A DNA stretch of 64,000 bases from Pseudomonas silvicola (lineage in GTDB: Bacteria > Pseudomonadota > Gammaproteobacteria > Pseudomonadales > Pseudomonadaceae): positions 1,218,001 to 1,282,000 of the forward strand of contig NZ_CP093280.1 of assembly GCF_026651855.1 (NCBI RefSeq), in the 5' to 3' direction. Positions within the stretch are counted from its first letter, which is position 1; each line of letters begins with the position of its first letter. This document shows, in pieces, positions 18,088-27,192 of the stretch. The translations under genes were made by a program, and so were the position numbers. The notes below the pieces were generated by a model, which worked only from the letters and a program-made list of their open reading frames with translations, was not told the DNA's origin and did not search any database.

Positions 18088-18576
18088 ATGCACAAGATTC
18101 TTGTCAGCCGGTGCCTGCTGGGCCACCGGGTCCGTTACGACGGCGGTGCCAGCGGCCCCTTCGACCAATTGGACCTGTGGCTGGCTGAAGACCGGGTGGT
18201 TGGCCTGTGTCCGGAGGTGGCCGGCGGCTTGCCGACCCCGCGCCCTGCCGCCGAGATCCCAGGTGGCCAGGGTGTGCAGGTGCTTGAAGGGCAGGCGCTG
18301 GTGCTGACAGAGGCGGGCGAGGACTTCACCGCTGCCTTCGTGCGCGGTGCCCAACTGGCGCTGCAAGCAGTGCGCCGGCATGGCATCCGCATCGCGGTAC
18401 TGAAGGCCAACAGCCCGTCGTGCGGAAATGTGCTGACCTACGACGGGACGTTCACCGCCACCAAGGTGCAGGGGGAGGGGGTTACCGCGGCGCTGTTGCG
18501 ACGCGAAGGTGTGCAGGTGTTCAGCGAGTTGCAACTGGCTGAAGCGGCCCAGGCGCTAGCAGCCTTGGAAAACTAG
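18088..18576 (+). CDS. DUF523 / TudS-like iron-sulfur desulfidase family protein
   Basis: This 162-residue protein has the three conserved cysteines of DUF523: Cys9 (LVSRCLLG), Cys41 (VGLCPEV) and Cys112 (NSPSCG), with RYDGG and GLPTPRPAAE between them. Characterised members of the family (TudS) hold a [4Fe-4S] cluster on three Cys and remove sulfur from thiouracil. The same chemistry is likely but not shown here. It starts one base after the oxygenase stop, so both are made from one mRNA. Confidence 0.8.
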   Translation: MHKILVSRCLLGHRVRYDGGASGPFDQLDLWLAEDRVVGLCPEVAGGLPTPRPAAEIPGGQGVQVLEGQALVLTEAGEDFTAAFVRGAQLALQAVRRHGIRIAVLKANSPSCGNVLTYDGTFTATKVQGEGVTAALLRREGVQVFSELQLAEAAQALAALEN

Positions 18577-18676
18577 ATGAAACCTGCTCTGGCACAGGCT
18601 TTCCAGCGCGCCGCACCCTGACAAAATGGGCTAAGGTGTTTCCATACCAAACCGGAAACATATCCTGGAGCCCCCG

Positions 18677-19114
18677 ATGAAATCTCTTTTTTGCCGTGCT
18701 GCCGTTGCTGGATTGCTGATGGGCGCCTCGTTGCTGGCCAGTGCCGACGATCTGAAAAGTGTCGAAGCCCCGGCAGGTGCCAAGGTGTTCATTGTTTCCC
18801 CCGCCGATGGCGCTACCGTCGACAAGACCTTCACCGTGAAATTCGGCATCGAAGGCATGAAACTGGCCCCGGCCGGTGACCCGACCCCGAACACCGGCCA
18901 CCACCACCTGCTGGTGGACGTCGACCAGCAGCCACCGGCCGACCAGCCGCTGCCGGTGACGGACCATATCCTGCACTTCGGCAAGGCGCAGACCGAAACC
19001 ACGCTGACCCTGACCCCTGGCAAGCACACCCTGCAATTGCTGCTGGCGGACCGCTTCCATGTGCCGTTCAAGCCAGCGGTGGAATCGAAGAAGATCACCG
19101 TTACCGTTAAATAA
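18677..19114 (+). CDS. DUF4399 periplasmic protein
   Basis: The 145-residue protein has a signal peptide (cleavage near SADD) and one DUF4399 domain. This has an SPADGATV beta start, an NTGHHHLLVD cluster of histidines (possible metal site) and a C-terminal RFHVPFKP-KITV strand typical of immunoglobulin-like folds. Function is unknown. A GGAG site lies at 18667, ten bases before the ATG. It stands alone, with a 546-bp gene-free stretch after it. Confidence 0.8.
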   Translation: MKSLFCRAAVAGLLMGASLLASADDLKSVEAPAGAKVFIVSPADGATVDKTFTVKFGIEGMKLAPAGDPTPNTGHHHLLVDVDQQPPADQPLPVTDHILHFGKAQTETTLTLTPGKHTLQLLLADRFHVPFKPAVESKKITVTVK

Positions 19115-19182
19115 CGTGCCTCCTGATCTTCCCCGGGACCAGATGAGAAGGTATGAAAGCAAAAAATTTTCTTCACAGGTTG

Positions 19183-19597
19183 CCGGGAAAGTTGTGGCAC
19201 CAACACATAACTACAGTGGGCAACTTAGCGGACCAGATGATGGCATTGACATAACTGGCCCGAAACAAATGTGGGACCGGGCTTGCCCGGGAAGCGCCGC
19301 GCGGGCGGCGCTCGATCTCAACAACGACACAACAACATCGCCTGGTGCCTGAAGGCCCTGCTGCGATCTCCAGCCAGGAGTTCCGATGAGCATCTATCGG
19401 CCCGTCGTGCAAGCGCGTCGGGGCCACCAGGTGCATGTCTTGGATTTTCCTGCGCCCCTGAAACCGTGCGCCGCCCACGCGGCGCTTCCCGGGCAAGCCC
19501 GGTCCCACATCTATTTCGGGCCAGTTATGCCTAGGGCATCGCCTGGTCCGCTCTGTTTGCTCACTGCAAATCTGTTGTGGTCCTGCAACTTTCCCGG
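19183..19597. repeat. Long imperfect inverted repeat (fold-back/REP-doublet element)
   Basis: This fills most of the gene-free stretch between the DUF4399 gene and serA. Two arms of about 129 bases (19183-19311 and 19469-19597) are inverted copies. The inner 60 bases of each (ATAACTGGCCCGAAA, then GGGACCGGGCTTGCCCGGGA) match almost perfectly. The outer part matches in blocks (CCGGGAAAGTTG, AGCGGACCAG, GATG). The 157-base centre has no supported gene. It could be an excisable MITE-like element or a composite REP pair; no target duplication is obvious. Confidence 0.75.
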
Positions 19598-19613
19598 TAA
19601 TCCGTGAAACACT

Positions 19614-19642
19614 AAAAAAGGGAGGCCCGAGGGCCTCCCTTT
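19614..19642 (-). terminator. serA terminator
   Basis: Read on the minus strand, a GC-rich stem (GGGAGGCCC/GGGCCTCCC with short loop) is followed by a run of six T. It starts about 20 bases after the serA stop and is a strong rho-independent terminator. Confidence 0.9.
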
Positions 19643-19660
19643 CTCATGACGCAGGTGCGC

Positions 19661-20890
19661 TTAGAACAGCACGCGGCTACGGATGGTGCCGTTGATCTGT
19701 TGCAGCTTGGCCTGGGCCAGGTCCGAGTATTCGGCGTCGACGTCGATGACCACGTAACCGACTTTCTCGTTGGTCTGCAGGAACTGACCGGAGATGTTGA
19801 TGCCGTTCTCGGCGAACACCTTGTTGATCTCGCTGAGCACGCCTGGGATGTTTTCGTGGATGTGCAGCAGGCGGTGCTTGCCCGGGTGAGCCGGCAGGGC
19901 CACTTCCGGGAAGTTGACCGACGACACCGAGGTACCGTTGTCGCTGTACTTGACCAGCTTCTCGGCCACTTCCAGGCCAATGTTGGCCTGGGCCTCGGCG
20001 GTGGAGCCACCGATGTGCGGGGTCAGGATCACGTTGTCCAGGCCGCGCAGCGGGCTTTCGAAAATGTCGTCGTTGGAGCGTGGCTCCACCGGGAACACGT
20101 CGATGGCCGCGCCGATCAGGTGCTGGTCCTTGATGGCGGCTGCCAGGTGGTCCAGCTCGACCACGGTGCCACGGGCAGCGTTGATCAGGATGCCGCCTTT
20201 CTTGATGGCGCGGATTTCCTTCTCGCCGATCATCCACTGGGTGGCGGCGGTTTCAGGTACGTGCAGCGAGACGATGTCGGACATGCCCAGCAGTTCGGTC
20301 AGGCTGGCTACCTGGGTAGCGTTGCCCAGCGGCAGCTTGGTGATGGTGTCATAGAAGAACACCTGCATGCCCAGGCCTTCAGCCAGTACCGACAGTTGGG
20401 TACCGATGGAGCCGTAACCGACGATGCCCAGCTTCTTGCCACGGATCTCGAAGGAGTTGGCCGCGCTCTTGATCCAGCCACCACGGTGGCAGGAAGCGTT
20501 CTTCTCGGGGATGCCGCGCAGCAGCAGGATGGCCTCGGCCAGCACCAGTTCGGCTACCGAACGGGTATTGGAGTATGGCGCGTTGAACACGGCGATACCG
20601 CGCTCGCGGGCCGCGTCCAGGTCAACCTGGTTGGTGCCGATGCAGAAGCAGCCGACAGCGACCAGTTTTTTCGCACAATCGAAGAGCTCTTCGGTCAGCT
20701 GGGTACGGGAGCGGATACCGATGAAGTGAGCATCGGCGATCTTTTCCTTCAGCTCGGCCTCGGGCAGCGACTTGGTGTGGTATTCGATATTCGAATACCC
20801 GGCGGCCTTGAGGACGTCGACGGCGGATTGGTGGACGCCTTCGAGAAGAAGGAACTTGATCTTGCTCTTATCGAGAGAAGTCTTGCTCAT
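19661..20890 (-). CDS. serA: D-3-phosphoglycerate dehydrogenase
   Basis: The 409-residue enzyme oxidises 3-phosphoglycerate to 3-phosphohydroxypyruvate, the first step of serine synthesis. It has the Rossmann motif VGYGSIGTQLS, the catalytic His region TPHIGGSTAEAQ, and a C-terminal ACT domain (about residues 335-409; LLHIHENIPGVLSEIN) that binds serine for feedback. The length matches the short E. coli-like type. The ATG at 20890 begins MSKTSLDKSKIKF; the longer frame to 21007 has no support. It is divergent from the D-2-hydroxyglutarate dehydrogenase. Confidence 0.97.
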   Translation of the reverse strand: MSKTSLDKSKIKFLLLEGVHQSAVDVLKAAGYSNIEYHTKSLPEAELKEKIADAHFIGIRSRTQLTEELFDCAKKLVAVGCFCIGTNQVDLDAARERGIAVFNAPYSNTRSVAELVLAEAILLLRGIPEKNASCHRGGWIKSAANSFEIRGKKLGIVGYGSIGTQLSVLAEGLGMQVFFYDTITKLPLGNATQVASLTELLGMSDIVSLHVPETAATQWMIGEKEIRAIKKGGILINAARGTVVELDHLAAAIKDQHLIGAAIDVFPVEPRSNDDIFESPLRGLDNVILTPHIGGSTAEAQANIGLEVAEKLVKYSDNGTSVSSVNFPEVALPAHPGKHRLLHIHENIPGVLSEINKVFAENGINISGQFLQTNEKVGYVVIDVDAEYSDLAQAKLQQINGTIRSRVLF

Positions 20891-21061
20891 CTGCGTAAAC
20901 CTGTGTCCCGGAGAAAAAATGGCAGGAAGTGAAGCTGTCGCGGATCGGCCGGAAGCACGATTAGCGGGGGGGCGTATGCTAGCATATCCCCCCCTTGGTA
21001 AGCCCATCCCTGGGACGTGAAGTGTTCTCAGGGTGACTATGAACAGTTCGAGAGTTCAGCA

Positions 21062-22456
21062 ATGACCCATTCTGCGTTTCTTGAAGAGCTTCACACCCTG
21101 GTCGACCCCGGCAAGGTACTCACCGACGCCGATTCTCTCGAGGCTTACGGCAAGGACTGGACGAAACAATTCGCCCCGGCCCCCAGCGCCATCGTGTTTC
21201 CCAAGACCACCGAACAGGTTCAGGCCATCGTGCGCTGGGCCAACGCCCACAAGGTCGCGCTAGTGCCCTCCGGCGGGCGTACCGGCCTGTCCGCGGCGGC
21301 GGTCGCCACCAACGGCGAGGTGGTGGTGTCGTTCGACTATATGAACAGAATCGGTGCCGTGGACACCGTTGATCGGACAGTGGTGTGCCAGCCCGGGGTC
21401 ATCACCAAGCAATTGCAGAACCTGGCCAAGGATCACGACCTCTACTACCCGGTGGACTTCGCCTCTTCGGGTTCCAGCCAGATTGGTGGCAATATCGGCA
21501 CCAATGCCGGCGGGATCAAGGTGATTCGCTACGGCATGACCCGTAACTGGGTGGCTGGCCTGAAAGTGGTGACCGGCAAGGGTGACCTGCTGGAATTGAA
21601 CAAGGACCTGATCAAGAACGCTACCGGCTACGATATGCGCCAGCTGTTCATAGGGGCCGAAGGCACCCTGGGTTTCGTGGTCGAAGCCACCATGCGCCTG
21701 GACCGGGCCCCGAAGAACCTGACCGCCATGGTGCTGGGCACACCGGACTTTGATTCGATCATGCCAGTGCTGCATGCGTTTCGCGGCAAACTGGACCTGA
21801 CTGCCTTCGAATTTTTCTCGGACAAGGCATTGGCCAAGGTCATGGCCCGCGGTGACGTGCCGCCACCGTTCAGCACCGACTGCCCGTTCTATGCCCTGCT
21901 GGAGTTCGAGGCCACCACCGAGCACGTCTCCAACGAAGCGTTGGCCACGTTCGAACACTGCGTCGAGCAGGGCTGGGTCATCGACGGGGTGATGAGCCAG
22001 AGCGAGCAACAACTGGCGAACCTGTGGAAACTGCGCGAGTACATCTCCGAAACCATCTCGCACCGCACCCCCTACAAAAACGACATCTCGGTCACTGTCG
22101 CGCAGGTACCGGCGTTTCTTAAGGAAATTGACGCGATCGTCAGCGAAAGCTATCCGGACTTCGAAGTGGTCTGGTACGGCCACATCGGTGACGGCAACCT
22201 GCACCTCAATATCCTCAAGCCTGAAGACCTGGACAAGGAAGCGTTCTTCGCCAAGTGCGTGAGCGTCAACAAGGCGGTATTCGAGACCGTGCAGAAGTAC
22301 AACGGCTCGATCTCGGCCGAGCACGGTGTAGGCCTGGTCAAGCGTGACTACCTGAACTACAGCCGCAGCGAAGCGGAAATCCAGTACATGAAAGCCCTGA
22401 AGGCGGTGTTCGACCCCAACGGCATCATGAACCCGGGCAAGATCTTCGCTGTTTGA
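21062..22456 (+). CDS. D-2-hydroxyglutarate dehydrogenase (FAD-linked)
   Basis: This 464-residue flavoprotein has an N-terminal PCMH-type FAD domain (VPSGGRTGLSAAAVA, GGNIGTNAGGIKVIRYG) and a C-terminal FAD-oxidase domain with YGHIGDGNLHLN and EHGVGLVKRDYL. It fits the D-2-hydroxyglutarate/D-lactate dehydrogenase family. In Pseudomonas stutzeri the gene beside serA encodes D2HGDH, which re-oxidises D-2-hydroxyglutarate made by SerA and pulls serine synthesis forward. The same position here supports that name over a lactate or glycolate oxidase. Confidence 0.88.
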   Translation: MTHSAFLEELHTLVDPGKVLTDADSLEAYGKDWTKQFAPAPSAIVFPKTTEQVQAIVRWANAHKVALVPSGGRTGLSAAAVATNGEVVVSFDYMNRIGAVDTVDRTVVCQPGVITKQLQNLAKDHDLYYPVDFASSGSSQIGGNIGTNAGGIKVIRYGMTRNWVAGLKVVTGKGDLLELNKDLIKNATGYDMRQLFIGAEGTLGFVVEATMRLDRAPKNLTAMVLGTPDFDSIMPVLHAFRGKLDLTAFEFFSDKALAKVMARGDVPPPFSTDCPFYALLEFEATTEHVSNEALATFEHCVEQGWVIDGVMSQSEQQLANLWKLREYISETISHRTPYKNDISVTVAQVPAFLKEIDAIVSESYPDFEVVWYGHIGDGNLHLNILKPEDLDKEAFFAKCVSVNKAVFETVQKYNGSISAEHGVGLVKRDYLNYSRSEAEIQYMKALKAVFDPNGIMNPGKIFAV

Positions 22457-22486
22457 TTCGCGGTTTTCTCATCAAGGAGTCGGGCA

Positions 22487-23152
22487 ATGAGCTATCAACA
22501 CCAATACCTCGACGGTACCCACATTCATTTTCCGGTGGGCAAGGTGGTGTGCATCGGGCGCAACTACGCCGAGCACGCCAAGGAACTCAACAACCCCGTG
22601 CCCACCGAACCGCTGCTGTTCATCAAGCCGGGCAGCTGCGTGGTGCCGACCGAAGGCGGGTTCAAGATCCCCACCGACCGGGGGTCGGTGCATTACGAAG
22701 CGGAAATCGCCGTGCTGCTGGGCAAGCCCCTGTCCACCAGGCCCACGGAAGAAGAAGTGCTGGATGCCATTTCCGGTTTCGCTCCGGCCCTGGACCTGAC
22801 TCTGCGTGACGTGCAGAGCAAGCTCAAGGAAAAAGGCCTGCCATGGGAGCTGGCCAAGGCGTTCGATGGCGCCTGTGTGCTGGCCCCGTTCGTGGTGGGC
22901 AGTACTTTCCCGGACGTGACCGACATCCCGATCCGCCTGACCATCAACGGTGAAGTGCGCCAGGACGGCAACAGCAACCTGATGCTCAACCCCATCGTGC
23001 CGATGATCCAGTACATGGCGGCCAACTTCTCGCTGCTGGCCGGCGACGTGATTCTGACCGGCACGCCGGCCGGGGTGGGGGCACTGAACCCAGGCGATGA
23101 GCTGGTGCTAGAGCTGCCGGGAGCCAGTCGTTTCGAGACCGTTGTGGGCTGA
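22487..23152 (+). CDS. Fumarylacetoacetate hydrolase family protein
   Basis: The 221-residue single-domain FAH protein has the metal ligands in VHYEAEIAVLLG and in LDLTLRDVQSKL, and the C-terminal TGTPAGVGALNPGDEL turn. Short FAH proteins of this kind (YcgM/FAHD1-like) are acylpyruvases or oxaloacetate decarboxylases. The substrate is not evident. It follows the D2HGDH gene by 30 bp with AAGGAG before the ATG, so the two may share a transcript. Confidence 0.88.
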   Translation: MSYQHQYLDGTHIHFPVGKVVCIGRNYAEHAKELNNPVPTEPLLFIKPGSCVVPTEGGFKIPTDRGSVHYEAEIAVLLGKPLSTRPTEEEVLDAISGFAPALDLTLRDVQSKLKEKGLPWELAKAFDGACVLAPFVVGSTFPDVTDIPIRLTINGEVRQDGNSNLMLNPIVPMIQYMAANFSLLAGDVILTGTPAGVGALNPGDELVLELPGASRFETVVG

Positions 23153-23257
23153 CGGCCAGGCTTTTGCTTTTTTTTCACACGTCATCCGGATAATACGGCT
23201 TAATCACCCTGCGCGCCTTCGCGCCCAGGGTTGCCGTATTCTCAGGAAGATATCGAC

Positions 23258-24184
23258 ATGGCCGTACCCCCCTCTCTTTCCCCGGCTGCGCACGAGCGCA
23301 AGCCGCGCCTCATGACGCGCTGGTATGTCTGGCTGCTGTTGGTCGTCGCTGCCTACGCCGTCGCTGCGGTCATGCACTGGGACACCCGGGTCAAACTCTG
23401 GGTGGTGGAGCGCATGACCCCGCAGGCCAAGCGCGATGCGGCCGTATGGTTGCCGGGCTATCGCGCCTTCATCGACGGCAAGGCGCTGCCCGGCATGGAG
23501 AAGGACGAAGCCTCTGACCTGACGTACAACCCCGACACCAGGACGCTGTTCTCGGTGATGGGCAAGAACGCCTTTCTGGTGGAGCTGACTCTGGAAGGTG
23601 ACGTGCTGCGCAAGATGCCGCTCAAGGGCTGGTCCAACCCGGAAGGGGTGGCGTACATCGGCGGGGGCCGCATGGCCATTACCGATGAGCGCCAGCACCT
23701 GATGACGGTGGTCAAGGTGACCGCGGGCACTCAGGCATTGACCTTGGCCGATTGGCCGCAGTTCGACCTGGGGCCATCGGCGAATCAGAACAAAGGTTAT
23801 GAAGGCATCGCCTGGGACCCGCGCCGCGGGCAGTTGCTGCTGGGCGAAGAGCGCCCGGCAGCCATGTACAGTCTGAAAGTCGACGCCAATGGGCAATGGC
23901 AGGGCGACAAGGTCAAGTTGCCGTTCAGCACCCTGAACCTGCGCAACCTGTCTTCCCTGGGTATCGACCCGCGTACGGGCAATACCCTGGTGTTGTCGGC
24001 GGATTCGCACATGCTGCTGGAGCTGGACCCAACCGGGCGGCAGGTCAGCTACATGACGTTGCTGGGCGGCCTGAACGGCCTGAAAGACACCATCCCGCGT
24101 GCAGAAGGCGTGGCCATGGATGAAAGCGGCACTATCTACATGGTCAGCGAACCGAATCTGTTCTACGTGTTCCGCAAGTTCTGA
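23258..24184 (+). CDS. SdiA-regulated-domain (YjiK-like) membrane-anchored protein
   Basis: The 308-residue protein has one N-terminal membrane segment (about residues 25-45) and a six-bladed beta-propeller-like domain with recurring SDLTYNPDTRTLFSV, GIAWDPRRGQLLL and SLGIDPRTGNTLVL blocks. This fits the SdiA-regulated/YjiK family. It is probably periplasmic and anchored. No catalytic residue set is evident. AGGAAGA precedes the ATG at 23258. A paired REP element follows the gene. Confidence 0.8.
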   Translation: MAVPPSLSPAAHERKPRLMTRWYVWLLLVVAAYAVAAVMHWDTRVKLWVVERMTPQAKRDAAVWLPGYRAFIDGKALPGMEKDEASDLTYNPDTRTLFSVMGKNAFLVELTLEGDVLRKMPLKGWSNPEGVAYIGGGRMAITDERQHLMTVVKVTAGTQALTLADWPQFDLGPSANQNKGYEGIAWDPRRGQLLLGEERPAAMYSLKVDANGQWQGDKVKLPFSTLNLRNLSSLGIDPRTGNTLVLSADSHMLLELDPTGRQVSYMTLLGGLNGLKDTIPRAEGVAMDESGTIYMVSEPNLFYVFRKF

Positions 24185-24201
24185 GTACCGCTTGAACCTC
24201 T

Positions 24202-24287
24202 GTGGGGCCGGGCAAGCTCGGGAAGAAGGCAGCACGGTGCATCTGGTGTTGCGCTGTGGCTTCTTCCCGAGCTTCGTCCGGCCCCAC
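24202..24287. repeat. Inverted REP pair (BIME) between SdiA-regulated gene and rpiA
   Basis: GTGGGGCCGGGC followed by AAGCTCGGGAA (24202-24224) faces its inverted partner TTCCCGAGC, TTCGTCCGGCCCCAC (24264-24287). The 39-base centre can form a cruciform or a hairpin in RNA. Both flanking genes end toward it, which is the usual REP position. Confidence 0.85.
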
Positions 24288-24304
24288 GGGCGGAGGTGGC
24301 GGCA

Positions 24305-24976
24305 TTACTGGGTGAGGGTTTTCACGCCTTCCGGGGTGCCCAGCAATAGCAGGTCGGCCGGCCGCGAGGCGAACAGGCCATTGGTGACCACGCCGACGAT
24401 GGCGTTGATCTGCACTTCCAGGGCTACCGGGTCGGTGATGTGCATGTTGTGCACGTCCAGGATGATGTTGCCGTTGTCGGTCACAACCCCTTCACGGTAC
24501 ACCGGGTCGCCGCCCAGCTTCACCAGCTGGCGCGCCACATGGCTGCGGGCCATGGGAATGACTTCCACCGGCAGCGGGAAAGCGCCCAGCACCGGCACCA
24601 GCTTGCTGCCATCGGCGATGCAGATGAACGTCTTGGCCACGGCCGCGACGATCTTCTCGCGGGTCAGGGCCGCGCCGCCGCCCTTGATCAGGTTCAGGTG
24701 TTCGTCGCTCTCGTCGGCGCCGTCGATGTAGAACTCCAGGTCGCTGACGGTGTTCAGTTCATAAACCGGAATGCCATGGCCCTTGAGGCGCGCGGCGGTG
24801 GCTTCGGAGCTGGCAACGGCGCCGTCGAAGGCACCCTTGTGCTGGGCCAGGGCATCGATGAAGCAGTTGGCGGTCGAACCGGTGCCGACGCCGACGATGC
24901 TCTTGTCGTCCAGCTTGGGCAGAATGAAGTCGACAGCAGCCTGGGCGACGGCCTGTTTGAGTTGGTCCTGGGTCAT
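24305..24976 (-). CDS. rpiA: Ribose-5-phosphate isomerase A
   Basis: The 223-residue enzyme interconverts ribose-5-phosphate and ribulose-5-phosphate in the pentose phosphate pathway. It has [13 protein letters not shown] near the N-terminus, the catalytic acidic stretch [25 protein letters not shown], and Lys and Asp typical of RpiA. The ATG at 24976 is preceded by GGAG; the frame continues upstream to 25336 only by overlapping the ilvA promoter region. It is divergent from ilvA. Confidence 0.96.
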   Translation of the reverse strand: MTQDQLKQAVAQAAVDFILPKLDDKSIVGVGTGSTANCFIDALAQHKGAFDGAVASSEATAARLKGHGIPVYELNTVSDLEFYIDGADESDEHLNLIKGGGAALTREKIVAAVAKTFICIADGSKLVPVLGAFPLPVEVIPMARSHVARQLVKLGGDPVYREGVVTDNGNIILDVHNMHITDPVALEVQINAIVGVVTNGLFASRPADLLLLGTPEGVKTLTQ

Positions 24977-25099
24977 GCGGGCTCCGGAGCGGGCACAAAG
25001 TAGCGGGGGAAGGGCGGCATTATACCCCTTTGCTGTGGTCCTTGGCTGGAACGCTGGGGTAGACTCGCAGGTCTTGCTCAACCGCCAGTGATGCTTCCG

Positions 25100-26614
25100 A
25101 TGCTCGAACAGTACGTTAAGAAGATCCTCACCTCGCGCGTCTACGACGTCGCCGTGGAAACCCCCCTGCAGGCCGCCGGCCAGCTGTCCAAACGCCTTGG
25201 CAACCAGATCCTGCTCAAGCGTGAAGACCTGCAGCCGGTGTTTTCCTTCAAGATTCGCGGCGCCTACAACAAGCTGGCGCAGTTGAGCGACGAAGAACGT
25301 GCCCGTGGCGTGGTCACCGCCTCGGCTGGCAACCACGCCCAGGGCCTGGCCCTGGCGGCGCGGGAAATGGGGGTGAAAGCCACCATCGTGATGCCCAAGA
25401 CCACCCCCGAGATCAAGGTCGAGGGCGTGCGCTCACGCGGCGGCAAGGTCGTGTTGCATGGTGACTCCTTCCCCGAGGCGCTGGCCTATTCGCTGAAGCT
25501 GGTAGACGAAAAGGGCTACGTCTATATCCACCCTTATGACGACCCGCACACCATTGCCGGCCAGGGCACCGTGGCCATGGAGATCCTGCGCCAGCACCCG
25601 GGCAAGCTGGATGCCATCTTCGTGCCGGTGGGTGGCGGTGGCTTGATCGCCGGCATCGCGGCCTACGTGAAGTACCTGCGCCCGGAGATCAAGATCATCG
25701 GCGTGGAACCCGACGACTCCAACTGCCTGCAAGCGGCCATGGCCGCGGGCGAGCGGGTGGTGTTGCCGTCCGTCGGCATTTTTGCCGACGGCGTGGCCGT
25801 GGCCCAGATCGGCCAGCACACCTTCGACATCTGCAAGGACCACGTGGACGACGTGATCACCGTCAGCACCGACGAGATCTGCGCGGCCATCAAGGACATC
25901 TACGACGACACCCGCTCCATCACCGAGCCCGCTGGCGCTCTGGGCGTGGCCGGTATCAAGAAATACGTGGAGCTGCACGGCGTCAGCGGCCAGACCCTGG
26001 TGGCCATCGATTCGGGTGCCAACGTCAACTTCGACCGTCTGCGCCATGTGGCCGAGCGCGCCGAGCTGGGTGAAGGCCGCGAAGCCATCATCGCGGTGAC
26101 CATCCCCGAGCGCCCAGGTAGCTTCAAGGCCTTCTGCGAAGCCATTGGCAAGCGCCAGATCACCGAGTTCAACTACCGGTACCACACCGGCCGTGAAGCG
26201 CATATCTTCGTTGGCGTGCAGACTCACCCCGACACCGACCCGCGCGCGGCGCTGGTGGCCAGCCTTGCCGAACAGGGCTTCCCGGTGCTGGACCTGACCG
26301 ATAACGAGCTGGCCAAGCTGCATATCCGCCACATGGTGGGCGGCCATGCCGTGCAGGTCAGCGACGAGATGGTCATGCGTTTCGAGTTCCCGGAGCGCCC
26401 GGGTGCCCTGTTCAACTTCCTCAACAAGCTGGGCGGGCGCTGGAACATCTCCATGTTCCACTACCGTAACCACGGTGCCGCTGATGGGCGCGTGGTAGCA
26501 GGCTTGCAGGTACCGGCTCACGAACGTGGCCAGGTGGCCGCCGCCCTGGAGGAAATCGGCTACCCGTTCTGGGACGAAACCGACAACCCGGCGTATCGGC
26601 TGTTCCTCGGCTGA
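25100..26614 (+). CDS. ilvA: Threonine ammonia-lyase, biosynthetic
   Basis: The 504-residue PLP enzyme deaminates threonine to 2-oxobutanoate, the first step to isoleucine. The PLP lysine is Lys51 in [11 protein letters not shown] and the Gly-rich phosphate loop is [10 protein letters not shown]. Two ACT-like regulatory domains (about residues 330-500; [13 protein letters not shown] and [12 protein letters not shown]) give isoleucine/valine control, as in the E. coli enzyme. I take the ATG at 25100 (MLEQYVKKI); a GTG at 25088 is in frame. It is divergent from rpiA. Confidence 0.96.
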   Translation: MLEQYVKKILTSRVYDVAVETPLQAAGQLSKRLGNQILLKREDLQPVFSFKIRGAYNKLAQLSDEERARGVVTASAGNHAQGLALAAREMGVKATIVMPKTTPEIKVEGVRSRGGKVVLHGDSFPEALAYSLKLVDEKGYVYIHPYDDPHTIAGQGTVAMEILRQHPGKLDAIFVPVGGGGLIAGIAAYVKYLRPEIKIIGVEPDDSNCLQAAMAAGERVVLPSVGIFADGVAVAQIGQHTFDICKDHVDDVITVSTDEICAAIKDIYDDTRSITEPAGALGVAGIKKYVELHGVSGQTLVAIDSGANVNFDRLRHVAERAELGEGREAIIAVTIPERPGSFKAFCEAIGKRQITEFNYRYHTGREAHIFVGVQTHPDTDPRAALVASLAEQGFPVLDLTDNELAKLHIRHMVGGHAVQVSDEMVMRFEFPERPGALFNFLNKLGGRWNISMFHYRNHGAADGRVVAGLQVPAHERGQVAAALEEIGYPFWDETDNPAYRLFLG

Positions 26615-26657
26615 CTGCTAGGCTGTACAGCATCGCCACACGCACAGGAGCTGCCCC

Positions 26658-27107
26658 ATGGAAACCCTGAGCCTGCTGAAAATGCTCCATGGCATCGCTA
26701 CCGCTCTGCTGCTGGGCAGCGTGGCGGCGGTGCTGTTCCAGACCTGGCGCGGTTGGCGCGCCGGCAACAAGTCGGCCTTCGCCCAGACCCTGCAACGCCC
26801 GTGGCTGTATGCCTGGGTGCTGATGGGGCTTAGCGTGGCGAGCTTTCCGTTCACCGGCTGGTGGATGATGCACACCGTGGGCTGGCCGCTGGGCCAGGCC
26901 TGGCTGCTGGGCGGCTCGGTGCTGTACGTGGTGGGCGTGTTCGGTTTTCTGCTGTTGCTGCGCCGCACCATCCGCTGGCGCCAGGCCGCGGCGGCCTATA
27001 ACCAGGTACAGGTGGTGCGTCAGCGCAAACTGGCGACGGTGTTCGCCGGCGTGTCGCTGGTGGTGCTGGTGGCCATTCTGGTGTTGATGCTGGCTAAACC
27101 TGTCTAG
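26658..27107 (+). CDS. DUF2269 integral membrane protein
   Basis: The 149-residue protein has four hydrophobic segments (about residues 5-25, 50-72, 80-105 and 128-147) and the short-loop DUF2269 pattern (LKMLHG, GWWMMHTVGWPLGQAWL). A GGAG site precedes the ATG. It sits between ilvA and a HAD gene in the conserved P. putida order. Function is unknown. Confidence 0.8.
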   Translation: METLSLLKMLHGIATALLLGSVAAVLFQTWRGWRAGNKSAFAQTLQRPWLYAWVLMGLSVASFPFTGWWMMHTVGWPLGQAWLLGGSVLYVVGVFGFLLLLRRTIRWRQAAAAYNQVQVVRQRKLATVFAGVSLVVLVAILVLMLAKPV

Positions 27108-27122
27108 AGCGGTGGTGTCCTG

Positions 27123-27178
27123 TTCCCGAGCCTGCAGACGTCATGGCAATCCGTGCAGGAGCGGGCGAAGCTCGGGAA
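27123..27178. repeat. Degenerate REP pair
   Basis: A short left half TTCCCGAGCC (27123-27132) faces a better right half GAGCGGGCGAAGCTCGGGAA (27159-27178), the same REP family as at 24202 and 30789. It lies between two converging genes. Confidence 0.65.
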
Positions 27179-27192
27179 GCAGGCCGCCGATC

